The notes: generated from the sequence alone by a model not told the origin. A stretch of 64,000 bases of DNA from Bradyrhizobium sp. PSBB068 (GCA_016839165.1 CP069300.1:7202001-7266000); one strand, 5' to 3'; shown: positions 11,364 through 20,510, counted from the stretch's first letter. Numbers and translations are program-made.

Positions 11364-12419
11364 TTGCCCAAAAGCGCATCGGATTCGCCTTCGCTTGCTC
11401 CCAGCCGCAAACCTGACCGCGACATGCAAATGCCTCCTGAGACTCAGGTCGTCATCGATTTCGACGACAACCGTGCCGCATCCGCGCTGGTCGGCCCCTA
11501 CGGACAGAATCTGGCGCTGATCGAGCGGCGGCTCGGCGTCGTGGTCGATTCCCGCGGCAACCACGTCACCATCGCGGGCTCCCGCGACGGCTGCGACGCT
11601 GCCCGTCGCGTGCTGGAAACGCTCTATGCCCAGGCCGTCGCGGGCCATGACCTCGATCAGGGCGAAGTCGAAGGCGCGATCCGCGCCGTGATCGCGCAGG
11701 GCTCGCTGTTCGAATTCGACAACAAGACCGCCAAGCCGACCTTCGAGACCATCAACCTGCGCAAGCGTCCGGTGCGCGCCCGCACCGCGGCGCAAGACTC
11801 TTACATCCGCGCGCTGAAGCGGCATGAGCTGGTGTTCGGCATCGGCCCGGCCGGCACCGGCAAGACCTGGCTCGCAGTCGCCCATGCCGCGCAGCTGTTC
11901 GAGCGCAAGGAGGTCGACCGCATCATCCTGACGCGGCCCGCGGTCGAGGCCGGCGAGCGGCTCGGCTTCCTGCCCGGCGACCTCAAGGAGAAGGTCGATC
12001 CGTATCTGCGCCCGATCTATGATGCGCTGTACGACCTGATGGACGCCCGCGTCGTCGAGCGTGCATTGCAGGGCAACGAGATCGAGATCGCGCCGCTCGC
12101 CTTCATGCGCGGCCGCACCCTGACCAATGCCGCCATCATCCTCGACGAGGCGCAGAACACCACCTCGATGCAGATGAAGATGTTCCTGACGCGTCTCGGT
12201 GAGAACAGCCGGATGATCGTCACCGGCGACCCCTCGCAGATCGACCTGCCGAACGGCCAGACCTCCGGCCTTGCCGAGGCCGTCAAGCTGCTCGACGGCG
12301 TCGAAGGCATCGCGCAGGTGCATTTCAAGGCCGAGGACGTCATCCGCCATGAATTGGTGGCGCGCATTGTGGCCGCCTATGAGGGATTGCCGCAAAAGCC
12401 GGCAAACGCCAGATCTTGA
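11364..12419 (+). CDS. phoH: PhoH-like ATPase (YbeZ)
   Basis: Cytoplasmic P-loop ATPase, partner of the YbeY RNase in ribosome and RNA metabolism. It has an N-terminal KH-like segment, Walker A GPAGTGKTW near residue 160, Walker B IILDEAQN, and ILTRPAVEAGE, all typical of PhoH. The start is either TTG 11364, only 5 bp after the miaB stop (351 residues), or ATG 11424 (331 residues); I list the longer form with some doubt. It overlaps ybeY by 4 bp (TTGA), suggesting coupled translation. Confidence 0.9.
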   Translation: MPKSASDSPSLAPSRKPDRDMQMPPETQVVIDFDDNRAASALVGPYGQNLALIERRLGVVVDSRGNHVTIAGSRDGCDAARRVLETLYAQAVAGHDLDQGEVEGAIRAVIAQGSLFEFDNKTAKPTFETINLRKRPVRARTAAQDSYIRALKRHELVFGIGPAGTGKTWLAVAHAAQLFERKEVDRIILTRPAVEAGERLGFLPGDLKEKVDPYLRPIYDALYDLMDARVVERALQGNEIEIAPLAFMRGRTLTNAAIILDEAQNTTSMQMKMFLTRLGENSRMIVTGDPSQIDLPNGQTSGLAEAVKLLDGVEGIAQVHFKAEDVIRHELVARIVAAYEGLPQKPANARS

Positions 12420-12985
12420 GCCCAATAGCTTCGGCTGCGAGCCCGCACGATGCGGGTTCCGGCCATAACGCGGATTTTGAAACCAACGTGTCCGCTTTTC
12501 CTGCCACCGAGGTTCTGGTCACCGCCGAATGCTGGCAGGCCGAGCCCAATGCCGACGCGGTGATTCATCGCGCCATCGAGGCTGCCGCCGAAATCGCCGA
12601 CGCCGATGTCGCCGGCGCCGAGCTTGCGGTGATGCTGACCGACGATTCCGGCATCCGCACGCTCAATGCCAACTGGCGAAGTATCGACAAGCCGACCAAC
12701 GTGCTGTCGTTTCCGGCACTGCAGCCGGAAGGCGGCGGCGGACCCGACGATGCCCCGCGCATGCTCGGCGACATCGCGATCGCCTATGAAACGACGCGGC
12801 GGGAGGCCGATGACGAACAGAAACCGTTCGACCATCATTTGAGCCATCTCGCGGTGCATGGCTTCCTGCATCTGATCGGCTACGACCACGAGAACGACGA
12901 CGATGCCGAGGACATGGAGTCGCTCGAGCGCGAGATCCTGTCCTCCCTCGGCATTCCCGACCCCTATGCGGATCGGAACGCCTGA
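12416..12985 (+). CDS. ybeY: Endoribonuclease YbeY
   Basis: Zinc-dependent single-strand RNase for 16S rRNA 3'-end maturation and ribosome quality control. The UPF0054 signature HGFLHLIGYDH supplies the three zinc ligands His148, His152 and His158, and NVLSFP is conserved upstream. The likely start is TTG 12416, overlapping the phoH stop; an in-frame GTG lies later at 12488, and the first 25-30 residues are not conserved, so the exact start is uncertain. It is followed by a CorC-type gene one base after its stop. Confidence 0.9.
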   Translation: MSPIASAASPHDAGSGHNADFETNVSAFPATEVLVTAECWQAEPNADAVIHRAIEAAAEIADADVAGAELAVMLTDDSGIRTLNANWRSIDKPTNVLSFPALQPEGGGGPDDAPRMLGDIAIAYETTRREADDEQKPFDHHLSHLAVHGFLHLIGYDHENDDDAEDMESLEREILSSLGIPDPYADRNA

Positions 12986-12986
12986 C

Positions 12987-14099
12987 ATGCCGGATTCCGA
13001 ACCGACCCACGACAATCCGCGCAACGTGAGCAACCTGCCCGCCGTGGTGCATGAGGGCGAGGTGCAGCGCCCGGCAGCCGAAGGCTGGCTGGTACGCGCG
13101 ATCCGCACGCTGTTCGGCTGGAAGGCCGGCTCGGTGCGCGACGATCTGCAGGTGGTGCTCGACGCCTCGACGCCCGACGACGTCGGCTTCTCGGCAATCG
13201 AGCGCACCATGCTGCGCAACATACTCTCGCTCAACGAGCGGCGGATCGCCGACGTCATGATTCACCGCGCCGACATCGTTGCGGTCAAACGCGACATTCC
13301 GCTCGGCGAATTGATGAGCCTGTTCGAGAGCGCGGCGCATTCGCGGCTCGTCGTCTACAACGAAACCCTCGACGACCCCGAGGGCATGGTGCACATCCGC
13401 GACCTGCTCGCCTTCATGACCGCGAAGGCGCGCGTCACCGATGCGACCAAGACGAAGCGCAAGAAGCCGTTTCCGGCCGGACTCGACCTGCGCAGCGTCG
13501 ATCTCGCGCTGCCGCTGGCCGAGGCCCATATCATCCGCAAGCTGCTCTATATCCCGCCGTCGATGCGCGCGATCGACCTGCTGGCGCAGATGCAGGCCTC
13601 GCGGATCCATCTCGCGCTGGTGGTCGACGAATATGGCGGCACCGACGGGCTGGTGTCGATCGAGGACATCGTCGAGCAGATCGTCGGCGAGATCGACGAC
13701 GAGCACGATTCCGACGAGCCGCCGTCCATCGTTCGCCAGCCGGACAACTCCTTCATCGCCGACGCGCGCGCGAGCCTCGACGATGTCCGTTCGGTGATCG
13801 GCGAAGACTTCGTGACCGGCGAGGCCGGCGAGGAGGTCGAGACGCTGGGCGGCTATCTGGTGTCGTTCGTCGGCCGCCTGCCGGTGCGCGGCGAGGTGAT
13901 TTCCGGTCCCGGCAATTACGAGGTCGAGGTGCTCGATGCTGATCCGCGGCGGGTCAAGCGGGTGCGGATCACGACGCGCAAGGAACGGCCGGCGCCGCGC
14001 AAGGAACGCGAGCGGCGCCGCGAGCAGGCACCGGACTCCGGAAACCCGCAGGCCAATGACAACATGCCGCCGCCCGGCGAGGGAGCCGGTCCGCAGTGA
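12987..14099 (+). CDS. Hemolysin C / CorC-type CBS-domain protein
   Basis: A 370-residue cytoplasmic protein of the TlyC/CorC family with two CBS domains (about residues 75-210; DVMIHRADIVAVKRD and the VDEYGGTDGLVSIEDI segment) and a C-terminal CorC_HlyC transporter-associated domain (GGYLVSFVGRLPVRGE). The C-terminus is a basic and proline-rich tail. No membrane domain is present, so it is the CorC rather than the YtfL type. Family members are linked to Mg/Co efflux. It overlaps lnt by 4 bp (GTGA). Confidence 0.9.
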   Translation: MPDSEPTHDNPRNVSNLPAVVHEGEVQRPAAEGWLVRAIRTLFGWKAGSVRDDLQVVLDASTPDDVGFSAIERTMLRNILSLNERRIADVMIHRADIVAVKRDIPLGELMSLFESAAHSRLVVYNETLDDPEGMVHIRDLLAFMTAKARVTDATKTKRKKPFPAGLDLRSVDLALPLAEAHIIRKLLYIPPSMRAIDLLAQMQASRIHLALVVDEYGGTDGLVSIEDIVEQIVGEIDDEHDSDEPPSIVRQPDNSFIADARASLDDVRSVIGEDFVTGEAGEEVETLGGYLVSFVGRLPVRGEVISGPGNYEVEVLDADPRRVKRVRITTRKERPAPRKERERRREQAPDSGNPQANDNMPPPGEGAGPQ

Positions 14100-15709
14100 G
14101 GCTGTCAGACAAACTCCGCTCGGTCGGGCTTGCGATCATTTTGACCTGGGGATGGAAGCGCGCGGTGCTCGCGCTCGCAGCCGGCGCGTTGTCCGCGCTG
14201 GCGATGGCGCCGTTCAACGCTTGGCCGGTGCTGTTCCTGACCTTTTCCATCGCGGTCTGGCTGATTGACGGCGCTGCTGCCGGACGCTGGCGCGGCGTGC
14301 CCGCCGCAGCGTTGTCCGGCTTCTGGTTCGGCCTCGGCTATTTCGTGCCGGGGCTGTACTGGATCGGCTACGCTTTCTTCGTCGATGCCGACACCTTCGC
14401 CTGGCTGACGCCGTTCGCGGTGCTCGGCCTCCCCGCCTATCTCGCTTTGTTCACCGCCTTCGGCTTCGCGCTGGCACGGCTGATCTGGCCGCGCGACGCC
14501 TCGCGCGTGCTGGCGCTTGCGGTCGGCTTGACCATTTCAGAGTGGTTGCGCGGCCATCTGCTCAGCGGTTTTCCGTGGAATGCGTTCGGCTACGCGCTGA
14601 CCGAGCCGCTGGCGCTCGCGCAGGCCGCGTCGCTGATCGGACTGTGGGGCATGACGTTCCTGGCCGTCGCGATCTTCGCAAGCCCGGCCGTGCTGATCGA
14701 CGGCGCCTCACGCGGCCGCAAGCCGTGGCGTGCGCCGGTGGCAGCGGTGCTGGTCCTCGCCGCGATGCTGGCATTCGGCGCAGTCCGCCTCTCGCAGCAG
14801 CCGACCAGCATGGTCGCCGGGGTCAAGCTGCGCATCATGCAGCCCGATTTGCAGCAGGATGCCAAGTTCAACTACTCCGCCAAGGCGGCGGTGATGCAGA
14901 AATATCTCACTCTGTCGGATCGCGCCTCCGGACCGCATTCGACCGGCGTGAGCGACTCCACCATCCTGATCTGGCCGGAATCCGCGTTTCCGTTCTTCCT
15001 GACCAAGGAAGCCGACGCGATGGCGCAGATCGCCGATCTCCTGCCGAAGGGAACCGTGCTGATCACCGGCTCGGTGCGCGCGCCCGATCTGCCGCCGAAC
15101 GTCCGCATCACCCGCGCCTATAATTCGATCTATGTCATCGACCATGACGGCAGCGTGCTCGCGGTCTACGACAAGCTGCACCTCGTCCCATTCGGAGAAT
15201 ATCTGCCGTTCCAGGACTGGATGGAGAAGCTCGGCCTCGTGCAGCTCACCAAGGTGCAGGGCGGCTACATTCCCGGCACGATCCGCCGCACGCTCGACAT
15301 TCCGAATGCGCCGCGCGCGCTGCCCTTGATCTGCTACGAGGCGATCTTCCCAGGCAATGTCGTGAGCCGCGACGAGCGTCCCGGCTGGATCGTCAACGTC
15401 ACCAATGACGGCTGGTTCGGGATTTCGACCGGCCCCTATCAGCATCTGCAACAGGCCCGGCTGCGCTCGATCGAGGAAGGCCTGCCGCTGGTGCGTGCCG
15501 CAAACACGGGCGTCTCGGCCGTCATCGACCCGCTCGGGCGGATCGTCGCGCAACTCGGGCTCGGCGTCGAAGGCGTGCTCGATGCCGGCCTGCCGGCGGC
15601 GATCGCGCCGACGATCTATGCGCGTGCCGGGAACATCCCGGCCGCCGTGATTGTGTTGGTTGCCCTCGCAATCGTATTGCGGAGACGTTTTGTCAGGCGA
15701 AAAGCCTGA
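14096..15709 (+). CDS. lnt: Apolipoprotein N-acyltransferase
   Basis: Inner-membrane enzyme that adds the third acyl chain to the N-terminal cysteine of lipoproteins. The 537 residues have about six N-terminal membrane segments, then a periplasmic nitrilase-like domain with the catalytic triad Glu295 (WPESAFPF), Lys360 (YDKLHLVPFGEYLPF) and Cys413 (LICYEAIFP), and a final C-terminal membrane helix. The GTG start overlaps the stop of the corC-type gene. This completes the phoH-ybeY-corC-lnt cluster found across Proteobacteria. Confidence 0.95.
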   Translation: MRLSDKLRSVGLAIILTWGWKRAVLALAAGALSALAMAPFNAWPVLFLTFSIAVWLIDGAAAGRWRGVPAAALSGFWFGLGYFVPGLYWIGYAFFVDADTFAWLTPFAVLGLPAYLALFTAFGFALARLIWPRDASRVLALAVGLTISEWLRGHLLSGFPWNAFGYALTEPLALAQAASLIGLWGMTFLAVAIFASPAVLIDGASRGRKPWRAPVAAVLVLAAMLAFGAVRLSQQPTSMVAGVKLRIMQPDLQQDAKFNYSAKAAVMQKYLTLSDRASGPHSTGVSDSTILIWPESAFPFFLTKEADAMAQIADLLPKGTVLITGSVRAPDLPPNVRITRAYNSIYVIDHDGSVLAVYDKLHLVPFGEYLPFQDWMEKLGLVQLTKVQGGYIPGTIRRTLDIPNAPRALPLICYEAIFPGNVVSRDERPGWIVNVTNDGWFGISTGPYQHLQQARLRSIEEGLPLVRAANTGVSAVIDPLGRIVAQLGLGVEGVLDAGLPAAIAPTIYARAGNIPAAVIVLVALAIVLRRRFVRRKA

Positions 15710-15969
15710 TCCTGCATATCGCCGGTTGTCGCGAACCCGAAAAAACGTCGAAATTTACCTCAGCGCGATTCCACCAGTTGACAGATCGACCGTGCACTTC
15801 GCATTGTACGGGTCCACGCGAAATCACAAGCCAAGTCAGCCCCTTTGCGCAAATTGTCCGCATTTCGTCCCGATCCTCCTTGCAGGATTTGACGGCACCG
15901 GCGCCTGAGGCATACTCCACGTCCAACTTGCCTCACCCCCGGGCGCGCAATCCCTTAGGAGAGTTGGAG
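15710..15969 (+). promoter_or_regulatory. Intergenic leader of the XRE regulator with a candidate promoter
   Basis: This 260-bp gap is less GC-rich than its surroundings and separates lnt from the XRE regulator. It holds a perfect -35 hexamer TTGACA at 15778-15783; the best -10 at usual spacing is the weak CATTGT at 15802-15807. GAGTTGGAG precedes the ATG at 15970. I see no terminator and no gene here. Confidence 0.35.
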
Positions 15970-16386
15970 ATGTCCACCAAAGCGCCCAATCCTGTTGACA
16001 AATATGTCGGCAGCCGCGTCCGTATGCGACGCATCATGCTCGGCATGAGCCAGGAGAAACTGGGCGAGGCGTTAGGCCTGACGTTCCAGCAGGTGCAGAA
16101 ATACGAGAAGGGCACCAACCGTGTCGGCGCCAGCCGGCTGCAGCAGATCTCCGAGATCCTGCAGGTGCCGGTCTCTTTCCTGTTCGACGGCGGCCCGAGC
16201 GGCGTCAAGACCGCCGACGGCTTCAGCGAGGGCTCCTCGCCGGCCTATGTGTCCGATTTTCTGGCAACCGCCGAAGGCCTGGCCCTGACCCGCGCGTTCA
16301 CGCGGATCGCGGACGCCAAGCTCCGCCGCAGCATCGTCGAACTGGTCGAGCAGATCGCGGCGCGCGAGGCTGCCGAACAGGTCTGA
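15970..16386 (+). CDS. XRE/Cro-family helix-turn-helix transcriptional regulator
   Basis: A 138-residue DNA-binding protein. The HTH_3 domain spans residues 13-70: VRMRRIMLGMSQEKLGEALG, FQQVQKYEKGTNRVGASRLQ, then the ISEILQVPVSFLF helix. The C-terminal part (ATAEGLALTRAFTRI through IVELVEQIAAREAA) is the conserved tail of alphaproteobacterial regulators of this type, which usually lie directly upstream of metK. Here an M20 peptidase follows instead. The targets are unknown. A GGAG-type ribosome site precedes ATG 15970. Confidence 0.85.
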   Translation: MSTKAPNPVDKYVGSRVRMRRIMLGMSQEKLGEALGLTFQQVQKYEKGTNRVGASRLQQISEILQVPVSFLFDGGPSGVKTADGFSEGSSPAYVSDFLATAEGLALTRAFTRIADAKLRRSIVELVEQIAAREAAEQV

Positions 16387-16427
16387 TTCAGCCTTATCCG
16401 TTTGAGAGATCATCAAATCTGGAATAT

Positions 16428-16464
16428 GTCATTCCGGCGCACGCCGAGGCGTGCGCTGAATGAC
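16428..16464. repeat. Short palindrome with GTCATTC/GAATGAC ends
   Basis: GTCATTC at 16428-16434 pairs with GAATGAC at 16458-16464, and GCGCACGCC at 16437-16445 pairs with GGCGTGCGC at 16448-16456. It has the same ends as the larger repeats at 2189 and 18356 but only one hairpin, so it looks like a short relative of that family. It contains the in-frame ATG 16460 of the next gene. Confidence 0.75.
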
Positions 16465-16492
16465 AAAGCAATTCGCAGGCGACGACAACAGC

Positions 16493-17617
16493 ATGTCCAG
16501 CAACCCGTTCGAAACCGCTGCTATCCTCGACGGCATTCGCCGCTGGGTCGAGATCGAATCGCCGACGGAGCGGCCGGATCAGGTCAACAGATTGGCTGAT
16601 CTCGTCGCCGCGGGCTATCGCGACCTGCCGGCCACCGTCGACCGCGTTGCGGGACGCGACGGCTGCGGCGATCATCTCGTCGCGCGCTCGTCCTGGGGGC
16701 AGGACGCCCCGGGCATCCTGGTGTTGAGCCATCTCGACACAGTTCATCCGATGGGATTCATCGAACGGTTACCATTCAAGATCGACGGCGACGTCGCGTT
16801 CGGCCCGGGCATCTACGACATGAAGGGCGGCGCCTATCTCGCCTACCATGCGTTCCGGCGGATCTGCGCCGATGACGCGCGCCCGCCGCTCGGCATCACC
16901 CAGCTCTACGTGTCGGACGAGGAAATCGGCAGCCCGACCTCGCGCGCGCTGATCGAGGCCGAGGGCCGCAAGGCGAAATACGTGCTGGTGACCGAGCCGG
17001 CGCGCGACGGCGGCAAGATCGTCACCGGGCGCAAGGGCGTCGCGCGGTTCGACGTCTCCATCAAGGGCGCGCCTGCGCATGCCGGCACCCGCCCCGAAGA
17101 CGGCCGCAGCGCGATCCGGGAACTCGGCAATGTGATCCAGACGCTGGAGGCGATGAACGATCTCAAACGCGGCGTCACCGTCAATGTCGGCGTGGTCCGC
17201 GGCGGCACCAAGCCGAATGTGATCGCCGAAGAGGCCTATGCCGAAGTCGACATGCGCGTGCCGACCATGGCCGACGCCGACGAGCTGGTGCCGAAGATCC
17301 TCGGCATCACCTCGCGCACCGAGGGCGTCAGCGTGAAGGTGACCGGGGAACTAAACCGTCCGCCCTATGAGAAGAGCAATGCCGGCGCAGCGCTCTACGA
17401 ACACGCCCGGGAGCTTGCGACCGAACTCGGCTTCGAGCTGCTCGATGTGTTCACCGGCGGCGGCTCCGACGGCAATTTCACCGCACCGCATACTGCAACC
17501 CTCGACGGCCTCGGCGTCGACGGCAAGGGCGCACACACCCATTACGAGCAGCTCTACATCTCCTCGATCGAGCCCCGCGCGCGCCTGCTCTACCGGCTCT
17601 ATCAGACGCTGCGATGA
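16493..17617 (+). CDS. M20-family metallopeptidase (glutamate carboxypeptidase-like)
   Basis: A dinuclear zinc peptidase or deacylase of the M20A group, about 374 residues. Metal ligands are visible: LSHLDTVHP (His and catalytic Asp), YDMKGGAYL (bridging Asp), VSDEEIGS (catalytic Glu plus ligand Glu), and a C-terminal His in KGAHTHYE. The lid dimerisation domain (KGAPAHAGTRPEDGRSAI) is intact. Substrates could be folyl-glutamate or other acyl-amino acids. ATG 16460 is in frame but lies inside a palindrome, so I prefer ATG 16493. It overlaps trmB by 4 bp. In many relatives metK occupies this spot. Confidence 0.85.
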   Translation: MSSNPFETAAILDGIRRWVEIESPTERPDQVNRLADLVAAGYRDLPATVDRVAGRDGCGDHLVARSSWGQDAPGILVLSHLDTVHPMGFIERLPFKIDGDVAFGPGIYDMKGGAYLAYHAFRRICADDARPPLGITQLYVSDEEIGSPTSRALIEAEGRKAKYVLVTEPARDGGKIVTGRKGVARFDVSIKGAPAHAGTRPEDGRSAIRELGNVIQTLEAMNDLKRGVTVNVGVVRGGTKPNVIAEEAYAEVDMRVPTMADADELVPKILGITSRTEGVSVKVTGELNRPPYEKSNAGAALYEHARELATELGFELLDVFTGGGSDGNFTAPHTATLDGLGVDGKGAHTHYEQLYISSIEPRARLLYRLYQTLR

Positions 17618-18354
17618 CACCGGCTCCGAACGACACCAACGATCGCGATTGCCCGGAGGACGGCGCGATGGCCCATTCGCGCGGCTCGTTCTTCGGGCGG
17701 CGCAAGGGCCACAAGCTGCGTTCGCACCAGGCCGACCTGATCGACAATCTGCTGCCGCATCTTTCGATCGACATTTCGGCGCCCGCGCCCGCGGCGCTGA
17801 CCGAATTGTTCGATGACGGCATCGAGAATGTCAGGCTAGAGATCGGCTTCGGCGGCGGCGAGCATCTGATCGCGGAAGCGCAGGCCTTTCCGAACATGGG
17901 CTTCATCGGCTGCGAGCCCTATGTCAACGGGATGGCGAAGATCCTGACCCAGATCGAGGCACAGAATATCGGCAACATCCGCCTGTTCGCCGGCGATGCG
18001 GCGGAACTGCTGGCCTGGGCCCCTCCGCGCTCGCTCACGCGCATTGACCTCATTCATCCCGATCCCTGGCCGAGGCGGCGGCACTGGAAGCGGCGCTTCG
18101 TGCAGGATGCGACGGTCGCCGCGATGACGCGGCTGCTGCCGCCCGGCAGTGAGTTCCGCTTCGTCAGCGACATCGACGATTACTGCGCCTGGACGCTCGC
18201 GCACCTGATGCGCTCGCCCGACTTCGCCTGGCTCGCCGAGCGCGCGATCGACTGGCTCGAGCCGTGGCCGAACTACACGATGACGCGCTACGGCGCCAAG
18301 GCCGAGCGCGAAGGGCGCAAGGCGGCGTATCTGAGGTTTCGGCGATTGGGCTAA
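17614..18354 (+). CDS. trmB: tRNA (guanine-N7-)-methyltransferase
   Basis: SAM-dependent enzyme forming m7G46 in tRNA. The 246-residue protein has the SAM-binding loop LEIGFGGGEHL and the TrmB signature LIHPDPWPRRRHWKRR, plus a basic N-terminus (GSFFGRRKGHKLRSHQ). ATG 17614 overlaps the M20 peptidase stop (ATGA), so the two are translationally coupled. The stop is directly followed by a large palindromic repeat. Confidence 0.93.
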   Translation: MTPAPNDTNDRDCPEDGAMAHSRGSFFGRRKGHKLRSHQADLIDNLLPHLSIDISAPAPAALTELFDDGIENVRLEIGFGGGEHLIAEAQAFPNMGFIGCEPYVNGMAKILTQIEAQNIGNIRLFAGDAAELLAWAPPRSLTRIDLIHPDPWPRRRHWKRRFVQDATVAAMTRLLPPGSEFRFVSDIDDYCAWTLAHLMRSPDFAWLAERAIDWLEPWPNYTMTRYGAKAEREGRKAAYLRFRRLG

Positions 18355-18355
18355 T

Positions 18356-18464
18356 CGTCATTCCGGGGCGCGACGAAGTCGCGAGCCCGGAATCCATTGC
18401 GCCACATGCGCCGACGGAGAAATGGATTCCGGGCTCGCGCCAAAAGGCGCGCCCCGGAATGACG
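18356..18464. repeat. Large palindromic intergenic repeat, second copy
   Basis: The outer arms CGTCATTCCGGGGCGCG and CGCGCCCCGGAATGACG are perfectly complementary. The inner arms GAGCCCGGAATCCATT and AATGGATTCCGGGCTC are also complementary. The sequence between arms differs from the copy at 2189-2293, as expected for a structural rather than coding repeat. It separates the convergent trmB and the phytanoyl-CoA dioxygenase gene. Confidence 0.88.
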
Positions 18465-18467
18465 AGA

Positions 18468-19310
18468 TTATCCCTGCCCCGCCATCCGCGCCTTCCTGAC
18501 GTCGGTCGCCTCCCACACCATGCGCTTGCCGCGCTCGCGACCGAGCAGTTCGATCGGATCGTGATTGTCGATGTGGCCGAACTGGCCCTTGTAGACGCTG
18601 TAGCCGCACAACTCTTGCAAGCGGCGCGGGAAGCGCGCCGCGGTCTCGCGCGGAATGCCGAGCTGCAAATTCTCCTGCTGCCGCATCCAGCCCCAGCAAT
18701 AGGCGCAGGAGAATGCGAAGCGCCTGGTGTCGCTGGTGTTGGCACCGCCACCATGCCACAGCGCAGAGTCGAACAGCATCACGCTGCCGGCCGGCATGGT
18801 CGCGGTGACCGCGTCGTAGTGCTTGCCATATTCCGGCGACGAATCGAATTTGTGGCTGCCAGGGACGATCCGCGTCGCGCCGTTGTCGTCGCGGAAATCG
18901 GACAGCGCCCAGATCGCGTTGATCGTGATCGGGATGTGCGGCCGCGGGAGCGGAATCAATTGGGTGTCTTCATGAATCGGCTGCGCCACCTCACCGGGGC
19001 CGAGCACCAGCGAGCAGAACGACGACAGCAGGCATTCCTTGTCCAGCACGCGTTCGACCACCGGCAGCACGTTCTCATGCAGCGGCACCTCCCAGAACAG
19101 ATCGTCATAGGCCAGGAGGTTGTTGATGCGCAGCGTCTTGAAGCCCTCGAACGAGGTCCGGGCAAGGCCGAGATTGTGCTCGCGCTCGATCCGCAGGACC
19201 GCCGCCTTCAATCCCTCGACCAGCTCCGGCGAGGCGGCGCGCTCGATCACGGTGTATCCGTCGTCGCGGATCCGTGCGGCGTGCGATTGAATGTCGGCGT
19301 CCGTCAGCAT
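18468..19310 (-). CDS. Phytanoyl-CoA dioxygenase family protein
   Basis: Likely Fe(II)/2-oxoglutarate-dependent oxygenase of 280 residues. Iron ligands fit HED in QPIHEDTQLIPL and the later His in DSALWHGGGANTSD; the arginine about ten residues after (TRRFAFS) would bind 2-oxoglutarate. The N-terminal helix region DIQSHAARIRDDGYTVIER matches PhyH proteins. The substrate is not predictable. It interrupts, on the minus strand, the trmB to rimP stretch together with the DUF2336 gene, and has no partner genes next to it. Confidence 0.85.
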   Translation of the reverse strand: MLTDADIQSHAARIRDDGYTVIERAASPELVEGLKAAVLRIEREHNLGLARTSFEGFKTLRINNLLAYDDLFWEVPLHENVLPVVERVLDKECLLSSFCSLVLGPGEVAQPIHEDTQLIPLPRPHIPITINAIWALSDFRDDNGATRIVPGSHKFDSSPEYGKHYDAVTATMPAGSVMLFDSALWHGGGANTSDTRRFAFSCAYCWGWMRQQENLQLGIPRETAARFPRRLQELCGYSVYKGQFGHIDNHDPIELLGRERGKRMVWEATDVRKARMAGQG

Positions 19311-19439
19311 GGCGATCTCCCGTTGGCGCTGTGTCGCGCCTTGCGGAAAGCATAGCTGTCGGCATGGAGGCTTGGAAAGCGCCTTGACGGCAGCAATCCA
19401 TTTGTCGCCGCGCGGAAAATGAATTGCGACGCGAACGAT

Positions 19440-20510
19440 TTATCGCGACTTCCAGAAATCCACGACGCGCTGCGCAGTGGATGGCATCAGGCGGACGAAG
19501 TTCACCCGCGCACCTTCGATATCGGCCGGCGACGGCACGCGGTTGGGCCCGAGCCGCATCAGGATCAGGGCGCGCACGGTCGGCCATTCGAAGCCGATCG
19601 TCTTGCTGGCGATCAGGATCGGGTCGTAGCGGTCGCCGGCGATCAGGCGATCGAGCGTGACGATCTTCACGGCGGTCATCGCGGCGAGCGCGGCCACGCA
19701 TTCCTCATATTTGAAGGCCTTTGCGAAGCCTGCCACCGCGGCCTCGTTCAATTCGCCGGCGCGATGCAGCGCCAGGATCGTGCGCTGCGCGGCGGCGAAG
19801 TCGCGGCCCTCGACCTGCGCGACGACGCCCTCGATCTCGCTCATCGCCAGCTTGATCTCGGCCTGCCGCTCCGGCTTGGCGACGACTTGCAGCCGCCGGC
19901 GGATCACGTCGATCGAACCGGCCAGCAGGCTCTTCAGATGTTCGGGCGGAAGATCGTCGCGGCGGCCGATCCGCAGCGTCAGCACGCCATCCTGGCCGGC
20001 GCGCCGCACCAGCGTCGTAAAGGACGCGTCCGAGAACGCGGCCCCTTCATTGCCGGCCGCACATCGGATCACATCGCGATCGCCGCGGCGGACGATGACA
20101 TCGGTCAGCGCGGTCGAAAGCCGGGATCGTTCGGCCATCGCCAGCAGATGACCCTGGCCCTTGGCATTGGCGATCTCGACCAGCACCTTGTCGTCAATCA
20201 CCGGCGATTTGCGCAGCACCGGCCCCGCGATCGCGACCTCGTCCTCGCGGGCGAGTTGCCCGACCAGGTGGCGCGGCGCGTTGGTAAGCGGCGCGAGCCG
20301 TTCGGCGAGATCGATCCGCGCCGCCAGCTCTGCGTGCGGCACCAGACTGGTCAGCACCCCGTCGAACAGGTCGATGTGGTCGGGACGGAAGCTCGCAGCG
20401 CCCTGCAGGAACAATTCGCCGAGCCGCCGCGCGGCCTCGGCGCGGCGCTTGGGGTCGCCACGGCGAACGATGTCGTCGAGTTCCGGGATCAGCGCGGGCG
20501 CTGTCGTCAT
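19440..20510 (-). CDS. DUF2336 domain-containing protein
   Basis: A 356-residue, mostly alpha-helical cytoplasmic protein starting MTTAPALIPELDDIVRRGDP. It has the DUF2336 pattern of repeated helical segments: DPKRRAEAARRLGELFL, FRPDHIDLFDGVL, then RIDLAERLAPLTNAPRHLV and DEVAIAGPVLRKSPVIDD. The repeats look HEAT-like. No catalytic motif is visible and the function of the family is unknown to me. ATG 20510 was chosen because upstream in-frame sequence overlaps the leader region of rimP. It is alone on the minus strand. Confidence 0.8.
   Translation of the reverse strand: MTTAPALIPELDDIVRRGDPKRRAEAARRLGELFLQGAASFRPDHIDLFDGVLTSLVPHAELAARIDLAERLAPLTNAPRHLVGQLAREDEVAIAGPVLRKSPVIDDKVLVEIANAKGQGHLLAMAERSRLSTALTDVIVRRGDRDVIRCAAGNEGAAFSDASFTTLVRRAGQDGVLTLRIGRRDDLPPEHLKSLLAGSIDVIRRRLQVVAKPERQAEIKLAMSEIEGVVAQVEGRDFAAAQRTILALHRAGELNEAAVAGFAKAFKYEECVAALAAMTAVKIVTLDRLIAGDRYDPILIASKTIGFEWPTVRALILMRLGPNRVPSPADIEGARVNFVRLMPSTAQRVVDFWKSR

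Noticed and set aside
16460..16492. ATG 16460 as start of the M20 peptidase
   Set aside because: Lies within the right arm (GAATGAC) of a palindromic repeat; the next ATG fits better, though this is not proven.
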